64,000 nucleotides of DNA from Schizophyllum amplum (lineage: Eukaryota > Basidiomycota > Agaricomycetes > Agaricales > Schizophyllaceae), in NCBI GenBank assembly GCA_007026445.1, contig VDMD01000021.1, positions 1 through 64,000 on the forward strand. Reading direction: 5' to 3'. The position numbers and the translations under genes are program-made. How positions within the stretch are numbered: position 1 is the first letter of the stretch; each line of letters opens with the position of its first letter. Of this stretch, positions 1 through 12,125 are shown piece by piece. The notes beneath the pieces are model-generated. The model saw only the letters and a list, made by a program, of their open reading frames with translations. It made no database searches and had not been told where the DNA came from.

Positions 1-244
1 GCCAGTGCCGGGCCAATCAGGTGTCACAGAATGAAAAGACAGACCGGCGTCGGCTGCTTCCGGCCCGGATCTCACCGTGCCAGTGGACCCACAACCACGA
101 CAGTCTGAGTCTGTCGTCGACGAAACTTCCATGATGTCTGCGAGCGGGACGTCAAGATTGTGCACCGTCCCCTGAAGGAGCCGGACAAGTGCTCGGTATA
201 AACAGTACTTTTAATATTCACCTGTGCTCGAAACGCGCAGAGGC

Positions 245-1196
245 ATGTCTGCTTCAGACTCCAGAGGACGGATCTTTCAATTGGCCCTGCTAGTCCTCCT
301 TGGCGTCCCAACGCCATCCGACGGTACGCCTTATTCCTGGTGGCCACCACTTGCGCGGGGCTCATGGGCTGCTTCATGCGCCAGGGCAACTTCACGTCCG
401 TCGCGCTCGCCCTGCTCTCCGAAATGTATACGACGACATATAAAACCAAGGGCCCATCGCCCGACGGGAAGCCGCAGCACCGTCTCCGTCTCGATTATTG
501 CAGCTCGCCTAGCGCTGACTTCGGCATCGCGAAGGGCGCCCTGGACGTCACGACGTAGGACCGTTTTGCGTACCTCGACGTGTGCGACACCACGCACGTG
601 CACCTTCAGGATGGGCGACGACCCCAGCGAGCACTACTGGCTCTATTTCCGCATCGTGCGCGGCGATGAGGTGACGCTCGACGTTGGCATGTACTTACAC
701 ATTTAGATTATGCCCGATTTCCTTGGAGCTACCACAATCCGCATATGCCACCAACAGATAGACTCACATGCGCACCCGCCTATCTCAACGAACGCGACCT
801 GCAGCACCCAGCCATACCGCTCGTCATAAAGCTCGAGCATGCTCGCGCCTCCGTGCTGCGCGATGCCACGCTTCACAAGGCCATCCGAGTTTGCGAGGAC
901 GACTTCGCCGACGCGGACATCGCCACGACCCGCCGTTTCATGGCCCGACTCGCAGGCAAGGAGATCGACTTCGACGAACTGGATTTTGTGCAGGACGCGC
1001 CGTTGGGCCGCGCGTGGACCGACTGACCTGACTCTCCGATGATTGTTTTCGGACACTGATGTAGGCGAGCTGGATTGTATGCCTGTGGACGATGCTATGG
1101 ACGATTGGTCTGACTATGCGAAGAAATGGGATAAGAAGTATTGCAGGCGAAGGTATCGCGAGATGACTCGAGCGAACCGCTTAGGGCATATGTAGG
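245..1196 (+). pseudogene. Decayed copy of the MYND-family protein (C-terminal part)
   Basis: Read in three shifting frames, this stretch matches the C-terminal body of the intact gene at 5381-6817. The matching blocks include LALLSEMYTTTY (versus IALLSEMYSTTY), SPDGKPQHRLRLDYCSSP, EHYWLYFRIVRGDEVTLDVG, ASVLRDATLHKAIR, RRFMARLAGKEIDFDE and CMPVDDAMDDW. The blocks are interrupted by a stop near 556, a lost match after 705, a stop after 1026 and at least two frame changes. No MYND zinc finger precedes it, so the copy is both 5'-truncated and broken. It lies about 4 kb from its relative and on the opposite strand, which suggests a local duplication followed by decay. An extreme set of introns could join some blocks, but the internal stops make a working gene unlikely. 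Confidence 0.8.
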
Positions 1197-1638
1197 GGAC
1201 GCGTCGAAGCTGATACATGACGCCTACAAGCTCCAAGCTTATGGAACACATGTATCATGTATTTTACCTGGTATCGTTTACTGTTCCCAATATATCTTGT
1301 ATCCAGCGTGTATCGAGTAGCCATCCTGCAAGTCCCCAAGGCTGATAAACACCTCTGAGCGAGCGAGCACCAACAGCCACAGCGCCCAACAAACAAATAT
1401 CTTACCTGGCGCGGCTGCAGTCTCAGTACAAGGCACGTTCCCCCGACGGTGTCCAGGCGAAGGCATATATGTACACGTCACGTGGTCGCGTTTTCTGCTT
1501 TTGTCTTTTCTTGTTTCCCAAAACGGAAGAATGGTCTTGTTGCCATGCGCATGTTGGGAAGAATGCAGGTCCCGCCATCTCTTTCTCTGACTTTTACCAC
1601 CATCACCTCCCCTGACATCTCTCCCCGCGATCCTCGCA
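1197..1638. other. Intergenic, no gene seen
   Basis: This lies between the decayed MYND copy and the kinase-like gene. It holds only short overlapping open frames without recognisable protein sequence, and presumably the promoter of the downstream gene. Confidence 0.4.
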
Positions 1639-3565
1639 ATGTCGAGCTCAGCGATGCCCTGGGCGTTCGCCACCTCGACCGTCGACAAGTTCTCCTCGTT
1701 TTACCGCGCGTTGAGCGCGCCACACACGCCAACCCCCCAACCGGCGCCCGCACCCTTGCCGATACCAAACGGATTTGGCAACTCTAACGGGGCCATGACC
1801 CATACCTTCGTGCAAAACCCACCCTCTGCGCCCATAACCAAAGGTCCTCCCAACACCCCCTAGATGGCAGACTGTACGAGCCCATGGGACGATGGGCCTT
1901 CATGAAGGAAAGCCACTGATGCAGCCGATGATGCTCTGCCCGTTGAAGAGTCAGTCGATCTTTACTGGTCATAACACGCACGCGGCTGATCGACCGTACT
2001 GTAGCCAGCGACATGTACATGACCTCGATCTACGCGGCACGCATAGCTTCCCACAACGTCAAGTTCCTCGTCAAAACGTGTGTATCGTCACTTTAGTCAT
2101 TCTGACTTATGCTGACGGCCCTGCAGGTGGTCAGAGACAAGGAGTGGACAGGATTCTTCTCTGAGGTGCGTCGTCACAGATCCCTCTATCTTGCGAAATT
2201 GACCTTTACTTGCAGATGTATCTATACAAAACGCAGCTCAGACCCCTCCAAGGCATCATAGTGCCCAATGTCATCTCTGTCATGACTGGCCTCGATGGTG
2301 TCAACGTTATCATGGAACCACCGCATTCATCCTTCTGGATGCAGGCGTCCCCCGACATGCCTCTCGCCCTCAAAAAGCGCTGCGTGCGCGCTTACCAGCT
2401 TCTCCATGCACGCGGCATGTGTCAAGCGTCTGTCTCCCTCGAAAATATCCTGATCGGCGCCGACGGGCGCGTCACCATCAACCACTTCCACCGCGCGCGG
2501 GGCGCCGAAAAAATCGAGGAGATCGGCCTACGCGCCGCGTCGCGGCAGGACATCCGAATAGAGATGCGCCGCTTGAAGTACCTACTGAACTTCGAGGATG
2601 CGCGCGAGGAGGAAGAGGAGAAGCACGCGCGGTGCCAGCGGAGGCACGTTGCGAACCAGGACGAGTTTAGCAAAGCGCAAATGGACTTCCGCTACGCTCC
2701 GAACATCGACCGTGGGTCGCGCGAGGACAGGCAAAACCCGCCTTTCGAGACGGAGCAGCTCCAGCGGATGAAGGCGACGCTGCGCGCGTATACGCCGAAG
2801 CGCTTCGTGATGCCCGGGCAGAGCGCGGAGGAGCTGGCGAAGCATGTGCGGGAGTTTTTGTCCATCGTGGACAACATGGATGGCGACGACGACTCGTACC
2901 TCAATGCGCCGCAACCGCCGCTCCCCTTCGCCCTGCCGACGCCGCCGCTGTTCCCGGGAGCATCGCAGCTCAAACGCAAGAACGGTCCAGCAGCGAGTCC
3001 GCCGCCTGCCACAAAGCGTCTACGACCAGACATGCCGCCCCCTCCGCTGCCGGGGATCTCTAACGGCGCAACAGCAGGACCTGGACCATCATCGCGTGCT
3101 GCTTCCTCGTCGCGCTCAGCAGTTCCCCCCTCGCGAGCCTCACGGTCTTCCTCACGAGCCTCGGGATCAACCTCGCGCGCATCCTCCTCCCGACCTTGCA
3201 AGAAGGCCTCTTCCTCCCCCGACGTCCTCACCAGCCTCACCGCCGCCAACGTCGCGCAGCTCCCCGGCAGCGAGCGCATCTATGTCAATCCCGACGACCT
3301 CGTCAGCACGCTGCCGGTGGTGGATGGGCACACCCTGCTGCACCGTGACGATTCGCCGCCGCCGAGGCGGATTGGCTATGGGTCCGCATCGCCGGGGTGG
3401 AGAGCGGGAACGCCGCTCACGCGGTCGGCGTCTGCGCCGGAGGTTAGGGATTTGGATAAGGAGGAGGAGAGGGAGGTCGAGCGAATGCTGGCTAGTGAGA
3501 GTGGCGAGGGCCCGCTGCTACGGATACGGCGGTCGTTGTGGGATCTGCTTGGGCGAGTTCTGTAG
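1639..3565 (+). CDS. Kinase-like protein lacking catalytic motifs (5' part doubtful)
   Basis: The open part from 2210 to 3565 resembles the C-lobe of the protein-kinase-like family common in Agaricomycetes: TQLRPLQG, GVNVIMEPP, a segment ending in LIGADGRVTI, and later RFVMPGQSAEEL, followed by a low-complexity Ser/Pro/Arg tail. An upstream exon at about 2126-2164 (VVRDKEWTGFFSE) joins it through a normal GT-AG intron. The usual HGD catalytic triplet is replaced by CQA just before SVSLENILIG, and the DFG-like position reads NHF, so it should be catalytically dead. A possible first exon starts at 1639 (MSSSAMPWAF). Between about 1860 and 2090 kinase-like fragments (LYEPMGRWAFMKES, then DAADDALPVEESVDLYW, then MYMTSIYAARIASHNVKFLVK) sit in different frames, and I could not join them with normal introns. 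The gene is either a 5'-damaged pseudogene or contains sequence errors. Confidence 0.55.
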
Positions 3566-3880
3566 GTGTGTTGTCGCGAACGTCCCCTGTCGTTGGATGG
3601 ATATAGATTTCCCGAGTTGTCGAGTTCACGGCCGTTGCGATGCGTCTTGTATTTGTACATTTGTTTTCACATTTTCCTCGTTAATTATCATTTGAACGGT
3701 GGCTGCTTCTGTCAGCCCACCAAGCTCTGCTTACCTGCACTGGTCGGACATTGTCACTCCTGATTGAGAACCATTGTCGATACAGAAATGTCCACGTCCT
3801 TATGATACACAAAGCGATACACAAAGCGATGAGCAGGAACACAGGAAAAAGCGAATGCTACAAAACACCCACGCTCGCCC
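3566..3880. other. Intergenic between convergent genes, no gene seen
   Basis: This is the tail-to-tail spacer between the kinase-like gene and CAF1, presumably 3' UTRs. No convincing coding or RNA feature is visible. Confidence 0.4.
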
Positions 3881-5101
3881 TCACCGGCCCCCACCCACCA
3901 TCTGTGTCCGCATATACGGGCCGTTGGATAATGGCCCGTACCCTGGAGTGGGCATTCCCATCCCGCCTCCCATCCCAAGCATCCCTTGGCCCATTCCCAC
4001 ACCCTGCCCTGGCCCTGGAGCGGGCGTCTGCGAGCGCTCGCGGGTCACTGTGCGATCCTCCCGCTCAGCGATCGTTGCACCACCGCGCCCGGGGTCGGCA
4101 ATGCCGTTAGTGGCGGAGAATGTCTGTCCGAGACCGTAGAGCATGCCGGAGTACTCTTCATGCTGACGCTCAGGATTGTATATGGGTTCCTCGAAGTAAA
4201 ACTCGCGCATCTTGAAGTACACGGATGCAGTGAGCAGCGAGTCGGAGCCAGCTTGGTGCGAGGGGCCGACGCGTGCGATCTGAAGTTTGGGATTAGGGAT
4301 GCGGTCGAAGTGGAAGAGGGCACGCACAGATAGGTCTTCTGCAAGTTCTGACAAGCCACCCTTCAGTTTCTCGCACCGCCGCATCATGACCTTGATGTCG
4401 TATACGGTGGGAAACCATATTCGGAGGAGCTCAAAGAACGTGTCCTCTGTCGTGGGGAGGGATACTGCGGTGAGCAGCTTGACAAAGTAGCCAAAGTCAT
4501 AGCCACTGCAGACGCGTCAGACCTGCAAGTACCCATTGCCGCGCGCCACGCACCTATGGAACGATATCCACGTCGTATCCGGAGATAGCACCAGCCCAGA
4601 CGTGATCATAAGCTCCGCAAAGTCGTTCGGGTTGATCCCCTGCTCTTCGTGCCGCTGGAAGTCGATGCCGGATTTCCGCAACAGCTCGATCGAGTCCGGT
4701 GAGTACATGTCCTCGCTACGCGTGCGTTAGCCTGAGCACCCTACCCTCTCGTCCTACTACGCACTTGATACTGAAGCGAAAGTTGAACTGCCAGGTGCTC
4801 GGCTCGGGCGGCATGTTCCCCTCCTCATCTGCGAGCGTGAGGCCGACCTGGATAATCTTGAGCAGGTCGACGTTGCAGCGCAGCGTCTGATAGTGGTACT
4901 CGGACGTGGACTTCCACTGTCCTATCGGGCGCGCGACGACCCCGGGGAACTCTGTGTCCTGCAGCTCGGTAAGCGTCCAACGCGGCGGGGAAGGGGGCGC
5001 GTATGGACCATGGCGACATAAGGATACGTGTCAATGAGGTTGCGAATGTTCTTCATTTCCGCGTCCAGGTTCTGCGCCCATACGTCGCGTATTTGGCCCA
5101 T
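3881..5101 (-). CDS. CAF1: CCR4-NOT deadenylase CAF1/POP2 (CNOT7 type)
   Basis: This is a DEDD-type 3'-5' exonuclease that shortens mRNA poly(A) tails as part of the cytoplasmic CCR4-NOT complex. Exons read on the minus strand join cleanly: MGQIRDVWAQNLDAEMKNIR... ending at the ATG at 5009, then DTEFPGVVARPIGQWKS from 4958, SINEDMYSPDSIELLRKSG, a TTWISFH|SGYDFGYFVKLL junction, LKGGLSELAEDLS|IARVG, and HQAGSDSLLTASVYFKMREF. The catalytic acids are visible: D and E in DTEFPG, D in SGYDFGY and D in HQAGSDSLLT. The start at 5101 gives the usual short N-terminus of the family. The C-terminus carries a Gly/Met/Pro-rich low-complexity tail of about 50 residues that the core enzyme does not need. All introns are 45-60 bases. 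Confidence 0.95.
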
Positions 5102-5380
5102 CGTCGGGGCGGCGCGCAGTGAGCAAACGGATGTCCGTGATGATGGAAGGATATAAGTTGCTGTAAATATGTGTCAACAACTGGCATTGTTTCCCAATAT
5201 GGAGCTACAGTAACCGGCGGCGAGCACACTGAGTATTCACACTCGCAGCAGAAGACGCTTTCAGTGAATGCAGTAGAGGAATTACAGAAAGCGGTAGCTA
5301 CGATGAAACTAATGGGGTAAAGGGCGATAGAGTACTGAGTACAAGTAGTCAAATCGTCACATAAACAGAAGGTGAAGGTG

Positions 5381-6817
5381 TCAAATAGTGCTGACGCCGC
5401 GCCTCTTGTATGCCCTAAACGCGTCAATCAAGTCATCCCGCGAGATCTTCTCCTTGCGATACTTCTTGTTCCACTTCTTCGCACTGTCAAACCAGTCGTC
5501 CATGGCAGCGTCCACGGGCATATGGTCCAGCTCGCCAGGGTCCTCATCGACGTAGATGGACGGATATTCCGGCCACTTGGTCCATGCGCGATTGACCAGC
5601 GTGTCCTTCAGGTAGTCCATATTCATCATCGACAGCTTAAACGTGAAGAACGTCTCGTCCCAATCGATCTCCTTGCCCGCAAGACGCGCCATGAAACGGC
5701 GAATCGCCCTGCAGTACTTGTCGCCGAACTCATCTGCACTGTTGCGGATGGCGTCTTGGAGGGCGACATCGCGTAGAACGGACGCGCGGTTATGCTCTTT
5801 GAGGAAGAGCGAGGGCGCCGAGTGCTGGAGCTCGCGTTCGGAGAAGACGGCGGGTGCCCATCTCATTTGGGACGCTGGTGGCATGCGCCAGTGGCGGTAA
5901 GGCTCCGAGGGGTTTTGAAGGCACATGTTGTAGGTGAACATGCCGACGTCGAGCGTCACTTCCTCGCCGCGCACCGTACGGAAATAGAGCCAGTAGTGCT
6001 CATTGGGATTATCGCCCATCCAGAAGTTGTTGTCGGGCACGCTGTAGTACGCAAAGCGATCCTGATCCTTGACGTCCACAATGCCCTTGACGATGCCAAA
6101 GTCAGCGATCGGCGAGCTGCGATAGCTGAGGCGGACACGTCGCTGCGCCTTCCCATCTGGCGACGCCTCTTTGGACACATATGTCGTCGAGTACATCTCG
6201 GAGAGCAAGGCAATGCTGACGGACATGATAAGACTCAGCAAGTTGCCTTCGCGCAAGAAGCGGCTTTGCAGCTTCTGCCGGATGCGCTGGGTATGCGCGG
6301 TGGGCCACCAGCGAGCGGTCGCAAAGTCGGGAGGATTTACGGGGTTACCAAGGAGGACTAATTGGGCAAAGGCGCCATCCTCTAACGCCATCGCTGGTGT
6401 CTCGGGATTGGGTGAGTTAATGATTTCGTGGGTGATAGCTCGGTTGATAGGTCTGTCTTGATGATAGCGACCGAGTTCCGCGAGCAGCGCGAGGAAGGGA
6501 TAGAAGGATTGAAGGCTGATGCGGTCGGTCTGACCTTAGAATAGGGTTATGGAGAGAAAGTGGCAGTTTATACAACTGTTCACGTACCACAGACGCGCTT
6601 GTGCTGAGGCCAGTCCTTCAGCTGACATTCCCGACCACAATAGACCCGCTGAAGTGTATGTCAGCTGGATTGCAGAGCGCTGTACGTAGCAATGGGAGCG
6701 TGCCTCACCACACTTCGAACACAAGCGGAGGTCCGAAGTCTTCTCGCAAGAAGAGCATTTATCCAACTTCTCCAGAGGGAGGTGAACGATCTTTTGTACC
6801 AGGTTCTTGGACGCCAT
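5381..6817 (-). CDS. MYND zinc-finger protein, Agaricomycete family
   Basis: Three exons (6817-6686, 6648-6588 and 6535-5381) join in frame through GT-AG introns. The first two encode a MYND zinc finger: CSSCEK, LRLCSKCGEARSHCY, then RVYCGRECQLKDWPQHKRVC. This is the expected C-x2-C, C-x2-C, C-x3-C, H-x3-C pattern. The last exon starts GQTDRISLQSFYPFLALLAELG and runs to a stop at 5381. It holds the lineage-typical region that also survives in the decayed copy at 245-1196. MYND fingers bind proline-rich peptides; the function of this family is unknown to me. The start at 6817 (MASKNLVQK) is the first ATG. The same frame stays open upstream to a stop at 6968-6970 with plausible protein (LLVLDPGQPEDFRAACPHLRL), so the true N-terminus may be longer or may have suffered a frame break. 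Confidence 0.8.
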
Positions 6818-7543
6818 GAGGACTGAGTTCGTTACGTTGTGTACGATGTCGTGGTTATTGGATGAGGATAACCGCAAATGAGGGCAAGCAGCCCGGAAGT
6901 CTTCAGGCTGTCCGGGGTCGAGAACGAGCAGGGGCTCAGAGCTTCGAGCAGTAAGGCCACGGGTGCCTCAACGTCGGAGTAGGAGTAGGAGCACAGTGAG
7001 AGTGAAAAGCAAGGATGAAGCGACGGTCTGGAACAAAGGCATGGTCTGGAACAAGGTCATCTGAAATGATGAGACAGACGGCGGAAGAAGAGAACGTTGC
7101 AGAACAATGGCTGCCCGATTAGGAACAAACAATGACAAGCCTTCAGCGTTCACGGTATCGCTCGACTCATGCGGCGACCCCCAGAACGTTGAGCACATAG
7201 TAGATTCAAGAGGAAGTTTGGTGGTACATGGAAAGAAAAGTAGATCGCGGAGAGTTCGTGAAACAGGCGTAATGGTAGTCACGGTGGCGGTGGCGAAAGA
7301 GCGTACATGAAGCATCGGAGCAGGATACATTGTCAGTTTGGAATAGTCAATATCGATCGGTGTGTCAGTAAAGAACGTAGCAAGACGGTGAATGGTGGAA
7401 AGCACGGATATGGTACAAGATAAAGGAGAATGGCCAATACAACCTCATCAGCAGCAGCAACATGGTGAGGATCAACTTTTGCGCAAGCAAAAGCAGAGCC
7501 ACTGCGAGAGGAACTGCGCGCAGGGCCGCCAGCCGTGCACTTT
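6818..7543. other. Spacer between MYND gene and Argonaute; possible N-terminal extension
   Basis: This contains an open minus-strand frame at 6968-7405 with no recognisable domain, and a short block just upstream of the MYND start that reads like protein in two adjacent frames (VEAPVALLLEALS, then PLLVLDPGQPEDFRAACPHL). It could be a 5' extension of the MYND gene with a frame break near 6925. It otherwise holds the 3' UTR of the Argonaute gene. Confidence 0.35.
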
Positions 7544-10500
7544 TCACTGGAAGTACATGCGGCGCTTCTGCACGGGGTGCACCTGCTGGAAGCTTTGCTG
7601 CAGGCCTTGCTCGGTGGCATGACCACCCGCCGACGACGCAGTCTCCGATGCGGCTGATAGGTCGGTCCCGGGTGCATAATGCGTCTTCGCGCGCGCGCAA
7701 ACGATGTCTGCGTCTATGCTGATATCAGAGGACAGCTCGAATATGTGCATCAGCGAGACGGCTTACAGTATGTCGGTGCAGGGATCGACACGCTGCGCGT
7801 CGACCTCGCATAGACGTGACACAACGTATATGTTAACTGCTGAAGGCCGTCCGCTCTGCAGGGGGATTGAGTCACTCTGTGGTGTTCTTAAGTGCCTGGA
7901 CGTACGTGAAGGTGTTCTCCTGCGAGAACCGATATCGATGTCAGTATGTTCCACGGCGCGCACAAATCGTACTCACATCGTACAGAACCTGTATGCCATA
8001 GCGCTTCAGTGAAACGATCAGTAGAGGAAAGAGAGAGTGCGACTGACCGAGTAATGCGCCGGACGGCTCGTTCCCTTGATGCCGGCGTGGCTCTGCAAGT
8101 AGAAGTCGAACTCCACCGGGTGCGTGATGTCGGTGTCGATGATACTGCCCGCTGGCGCATTTCCTGTCCGGTCTTCATCGCGGGGCCCTGGCTTCATGCG
8201 TATATGATGGCGCTGTGCAGGTCAGTCAGTAGTGACCGATCATAGACTCAGTGTAGTTTACCTTGCCGACGATCTGTGATACTAGTTAGTATGTCTGTTG
8301 GAGGGGACAAAGGCTGCACACACGATGAAGGTGATCTTCGGTTTGATGCCGAGCTCTTTGCACGCCTCTGGGATGCATTCAGCGGCGGCAAAAGGCGCGG
8401 AAAAGGCGCCCACCTATCAGTTTTGGGAGCTCTTTTTTCGCAGTGAGCTTCGAGCACAAACTTCGTTGATGATGGTAAGACTTACCTAGTTCCTTCACTT
8501 GCTTGAACTGTCCTTCTGATACACCATCTGTGTAGCGAGTTAATTGCCACACAATCAGGATAACAATCATTGATTGTATGATACGTACCCCGGTAGACAA
8601 GAATACGAGAAGGGAAGCGAGCGTCAGCCCGCGCACCCTCCTTGTGCTCTCGATAGTCCACGTGTGCCCTGATTATCTCCTGTGGTTATATCAAAATGTT
8701 GACTAGGTTGAAGAAAGGGATTATCCTACTTTCGCCATGTCTCCAAAGTCGTCGATGATCTCTTGTCGCGATGTCTGTGCTCTGCTCGTAGCAATATACT
8801 TGGCTGCACTCCTATCAACATTGCCGACCATGGCTGTGAAGGAAGGTCGTCCAACGGAACCCTGAGGTGCAGTTATAGCGATTGAACTCCTCAGGAAAAG
8901 AAATACACTTACCGGACTAGGGTGGATGACGTCCGCTCCCAAGACGAGAGTCGGATGGTGCGGGTCCGAAAGTATATTGGCGGACTGGGGATCTGGGACG
9001 GTGTTGATACCACCCAGCTTGCCATTCAATCTAACGAGTGTCAAGACAACTGGAGGGGCGTCAAATGAGCAACATACTTCAGGCATACGTTCGCCCAGTA
9101 CTGGATGTTAGCGCCGGCGCATTTCTGCGCTTTGAGGCACTGCGTGGCGACTCCCATCTGACGATAATTCAGGGCGATACTCGGGCTCTGTTGGAACATT
9201 TACGCACACTGATATCTCCCCAGCTACAGCACAGTCAGGACGAAGCAACAATAATAGCAGATCACGTACAACTTTGTCGTAGCCCATATTTCGTCCCCGT
9301 TGTTTGGAAGGATGACGACCACGATCTTGAGCTGGACACCCTTAGTGGTTTTGGCCTCGTTCATTAGGTCGGTCAGCATCTAGCGACGATGGTCAGTGAT
9401 ATCAAAATATAGATCAAGGGCATGGTTACGTACCCGCATGATATTGCCCTGCGGGTTGCGGTGGCTGCTACAGCGTTAATCGTGAACGAAACCAGTCCAG
9501 TCACGACGTACCATGTCAGGACGGGGTCAGCGACGGGAGTCATCCCTGTTCCACGTCAGTGACTGAAACGGGCCGGTATATACTTACTGACCACACGCCG
9601 ATGCCGCCTCCTTGAGGCCTCTGACCTACACAAATCGTCATGTCAATATTCTTCGTATAGCTGAAGTCATTCACGAACCGACTGGTCTACCAGTTGCTGG
9701 CTAAATCGCTGGGTGGAGTCCATGACCATCACCGCCCACGAATCCAGTGGCATAGGGACATAAAAATGCTTGTCCGCCCTACAGGAAGTGTGAGCGTAGC
9801 CGAAAGATCACAAGAAGGTGACATACATATTCCACGCGCCAAACTTGACTTGCTAGAGAGACAAAAGACATCAACCAGCACCTCAGAAGTAGAGCAAGCA
9901 CTTACGACAGTCGGTTGGCGCGATCCGCGTCCATATTGCATTTTAGGTGCTGGCAGAGTGCGAGAGGTCACCTGCAGCGGGGACGAACCGACAGACATGC
10001 CGAAATGCTGAACATAGGTGCTTTGGCTGTACGCTAAAGTCTGGATACCTCTCGTCAACTATACAGTCGCGTTTCCGATGGAAAAGCCCCAACCTGTAAG
10101 GCGCTCTGGATACCGGCAAAGCGGTCGGACGGTCTTTGAGCCGAGAACTGTACCATTTCCCGAGTTGCATCTACCCAGTTCAACAGCAAGACTGCTTCAC
10201 ATGATGGAGGGACATACCGGCCGGAACTTGCTTGCGCATGAGTTGTCCTGGAGGCACGACACAGATCTCAAGCGGCAGCATCGCCTTGCCTGAGCCAACC
10301 TGCACCGATAATCAGCCTAACGCTTCGACTAACGTAGTATGATCACTCACCTCGACACATGGCAGATTCGGATATTGTAGCGGACGATTCACGACGGTGC
10401 GGAAGTACTGAGCCACTGTGATGTTCTGTCCAGTGGTTTGTCCTTCTCGTCGCATGTTAAACGTGAGGTCTTTGGCCGACTGGCGAGATAAACCCGTTAC

Positions 10501-12125
10501 GGAGCGCGGCGGACGCTGCTGCGCATTCTGCGCATTGTCTTTGTTTCCAACAACGACCTTTAGGCCGACCAGGAACCTCTTGAGCTCCAGTCGGTCGCGG
10601 TCGTTCATCTGGCCAAGGACGTTCGGGTTGTTGGGAGGACGCCGAAGGAAGCTCAAGCACAAGTTAATGAGTGGCCCCGCCTGGTACATGACGCCCGCGG
10701 ATACGTCGACGTTGACGACAAGTTCTTTATGACAGTGAGCACACCACAAACAGTCTAGCGCAAGGAAATACGCACGGTTCATGGCCGGTCTCACCGACTG
10801 GAAGTACCTGAAAACATATAGGTCGGAGAAGGGATAATTCAGGGAGCCTGTCCGACGTACGCTCGCCACAGCTCAAGACCTCCCTGGATTTGCCTCCTGC
10901 CCTCCGGGACGTAGAAGCTGCGCGTATTGAAGGTATACTTTTGAGTTGGCTCCATGCGCAGAACGATGTTTAAGGCCTGCAGGCGAAACAAACAGAAAGG
11001 TGTCCTAGACATCGTACGGGCGCATAACGCATCAACATACCTGAATCGCGGTGATGGCCGTATTGTCGTGGGACTGTTTGCCTTGGACAAACCTCGTCAG
11101 GAGCCTGGGAGAGCGTTGCAGGTAAGAGGTCAGCAGTACTACGATCCCCGATGGCACGCACTCTGAGTTGATCTGGGCGACAAGCTTCATCTTGATGCGA
11201 ATTATGCGCGGTGGCCGGCTTGGGTTGCCGCCGACCTGAATTGGGAACTGAGGGCCAACATATGAGTCGTGCGCGTGCTTTACAGACAGAAAGAAGACAT
11301 CCCACCTCCTGATAGTCGTCCTTTATGTTGAGACGGTAGTGGGAGATCGCATTCTTCCTCCCGTCGTAGGAGATCTTCTCGACGAAAACATTGGGTGCAA
11401 TCTCGTATTGAAGGATCTTGAACAGCTCCATGTTGCGCTTTATGGGCAGCACCTTCTCACCCACAATGTCTGGAAGAGGACTCAGTGAAGTCGAATCGCG
11501 TTTCTTGTCACCTGCACATACCGACTAAAGGTCGGGTCAGTAGCAGTTTCTTGATCCATAGATAAAGTAGCCTCTACTGACCATCATAATGATATATCAT
11601 TCCGCCTTCGATATCCATTTTAAAGGCGTTAACCGTCATGGGGATTCTTGTCCCCGCGGTCCCAAAGCCAGGTCGTCGGACGCCGATGGTTTGCACGGAG
11701 GCTGGCACGTAAATCATCAGAAAGATTAGACATCGCAGAGAGCCAAGTCACTCACGATCCGCTATCGTCGTTGCCTGGGATGAAATCTGCATGGTCGGCC
11801 CTTGCGCCCCGCGACCGCGACCGCGTCCAGCTGCCATCCCGCGAATCGCGGGCCCGCTGCCTCGCGGTGGACCACCGCGACCACCGCGACTACCGCCGGT
11901 GCTGGGTGTCGACGACGGGGTCGGCGAGGCTGGCGGCCCGGGCGCTCCCCCACGAGGGGGACCGCCGCGCCAGCCGCCACCGCGAGGGGCGCCTCTGCCT
12001 TCCGGCGGTCCGCCTCTGCCCCCATCTGGCCCTCCACCTGGCCCTCCCGCTGGGCCACCACCTCTGGCACCGCCGCGCGGTTGCCCTCCCCCGCCTCTCG
12101 CGCCACGATCGGCTCTCGGAGGCAT
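7544..12125 (-). CDS. Argonaute (RNA-silencing slicer)
   Basis: This is the small-RNA-guided endonuclease of RNA silencing. Exon 1 (12125-11756) encodes an Arg/Gly-rich N-terminus ([19 protein letters not shown]...). Exon 2 (11701-11582) gives [18 protein letters not shown] and IYHYD, and exon 3 starts at 11469 ([13 protein letters not shown]). Then follow the linker/PAZ region ([54 protein letters not shown]), MID-like [14 protein letters not shown], and PIWI. All four PIWI catalytic acids can be seen: D in [11 protein letters not shown] in [11 protein letters not shown] in [12 protein letters not shown] and D in [11 protein letters not shown]. The last junction restores [14 protein letters not shown] exactly, and the protein ends RRMYFQ at 7544. 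There are many introns and every one I traced keeps frame, so the gene looks complete and slicer-competent. A TATA-like box lies 116 bases upstream. Confidence 0.95.
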
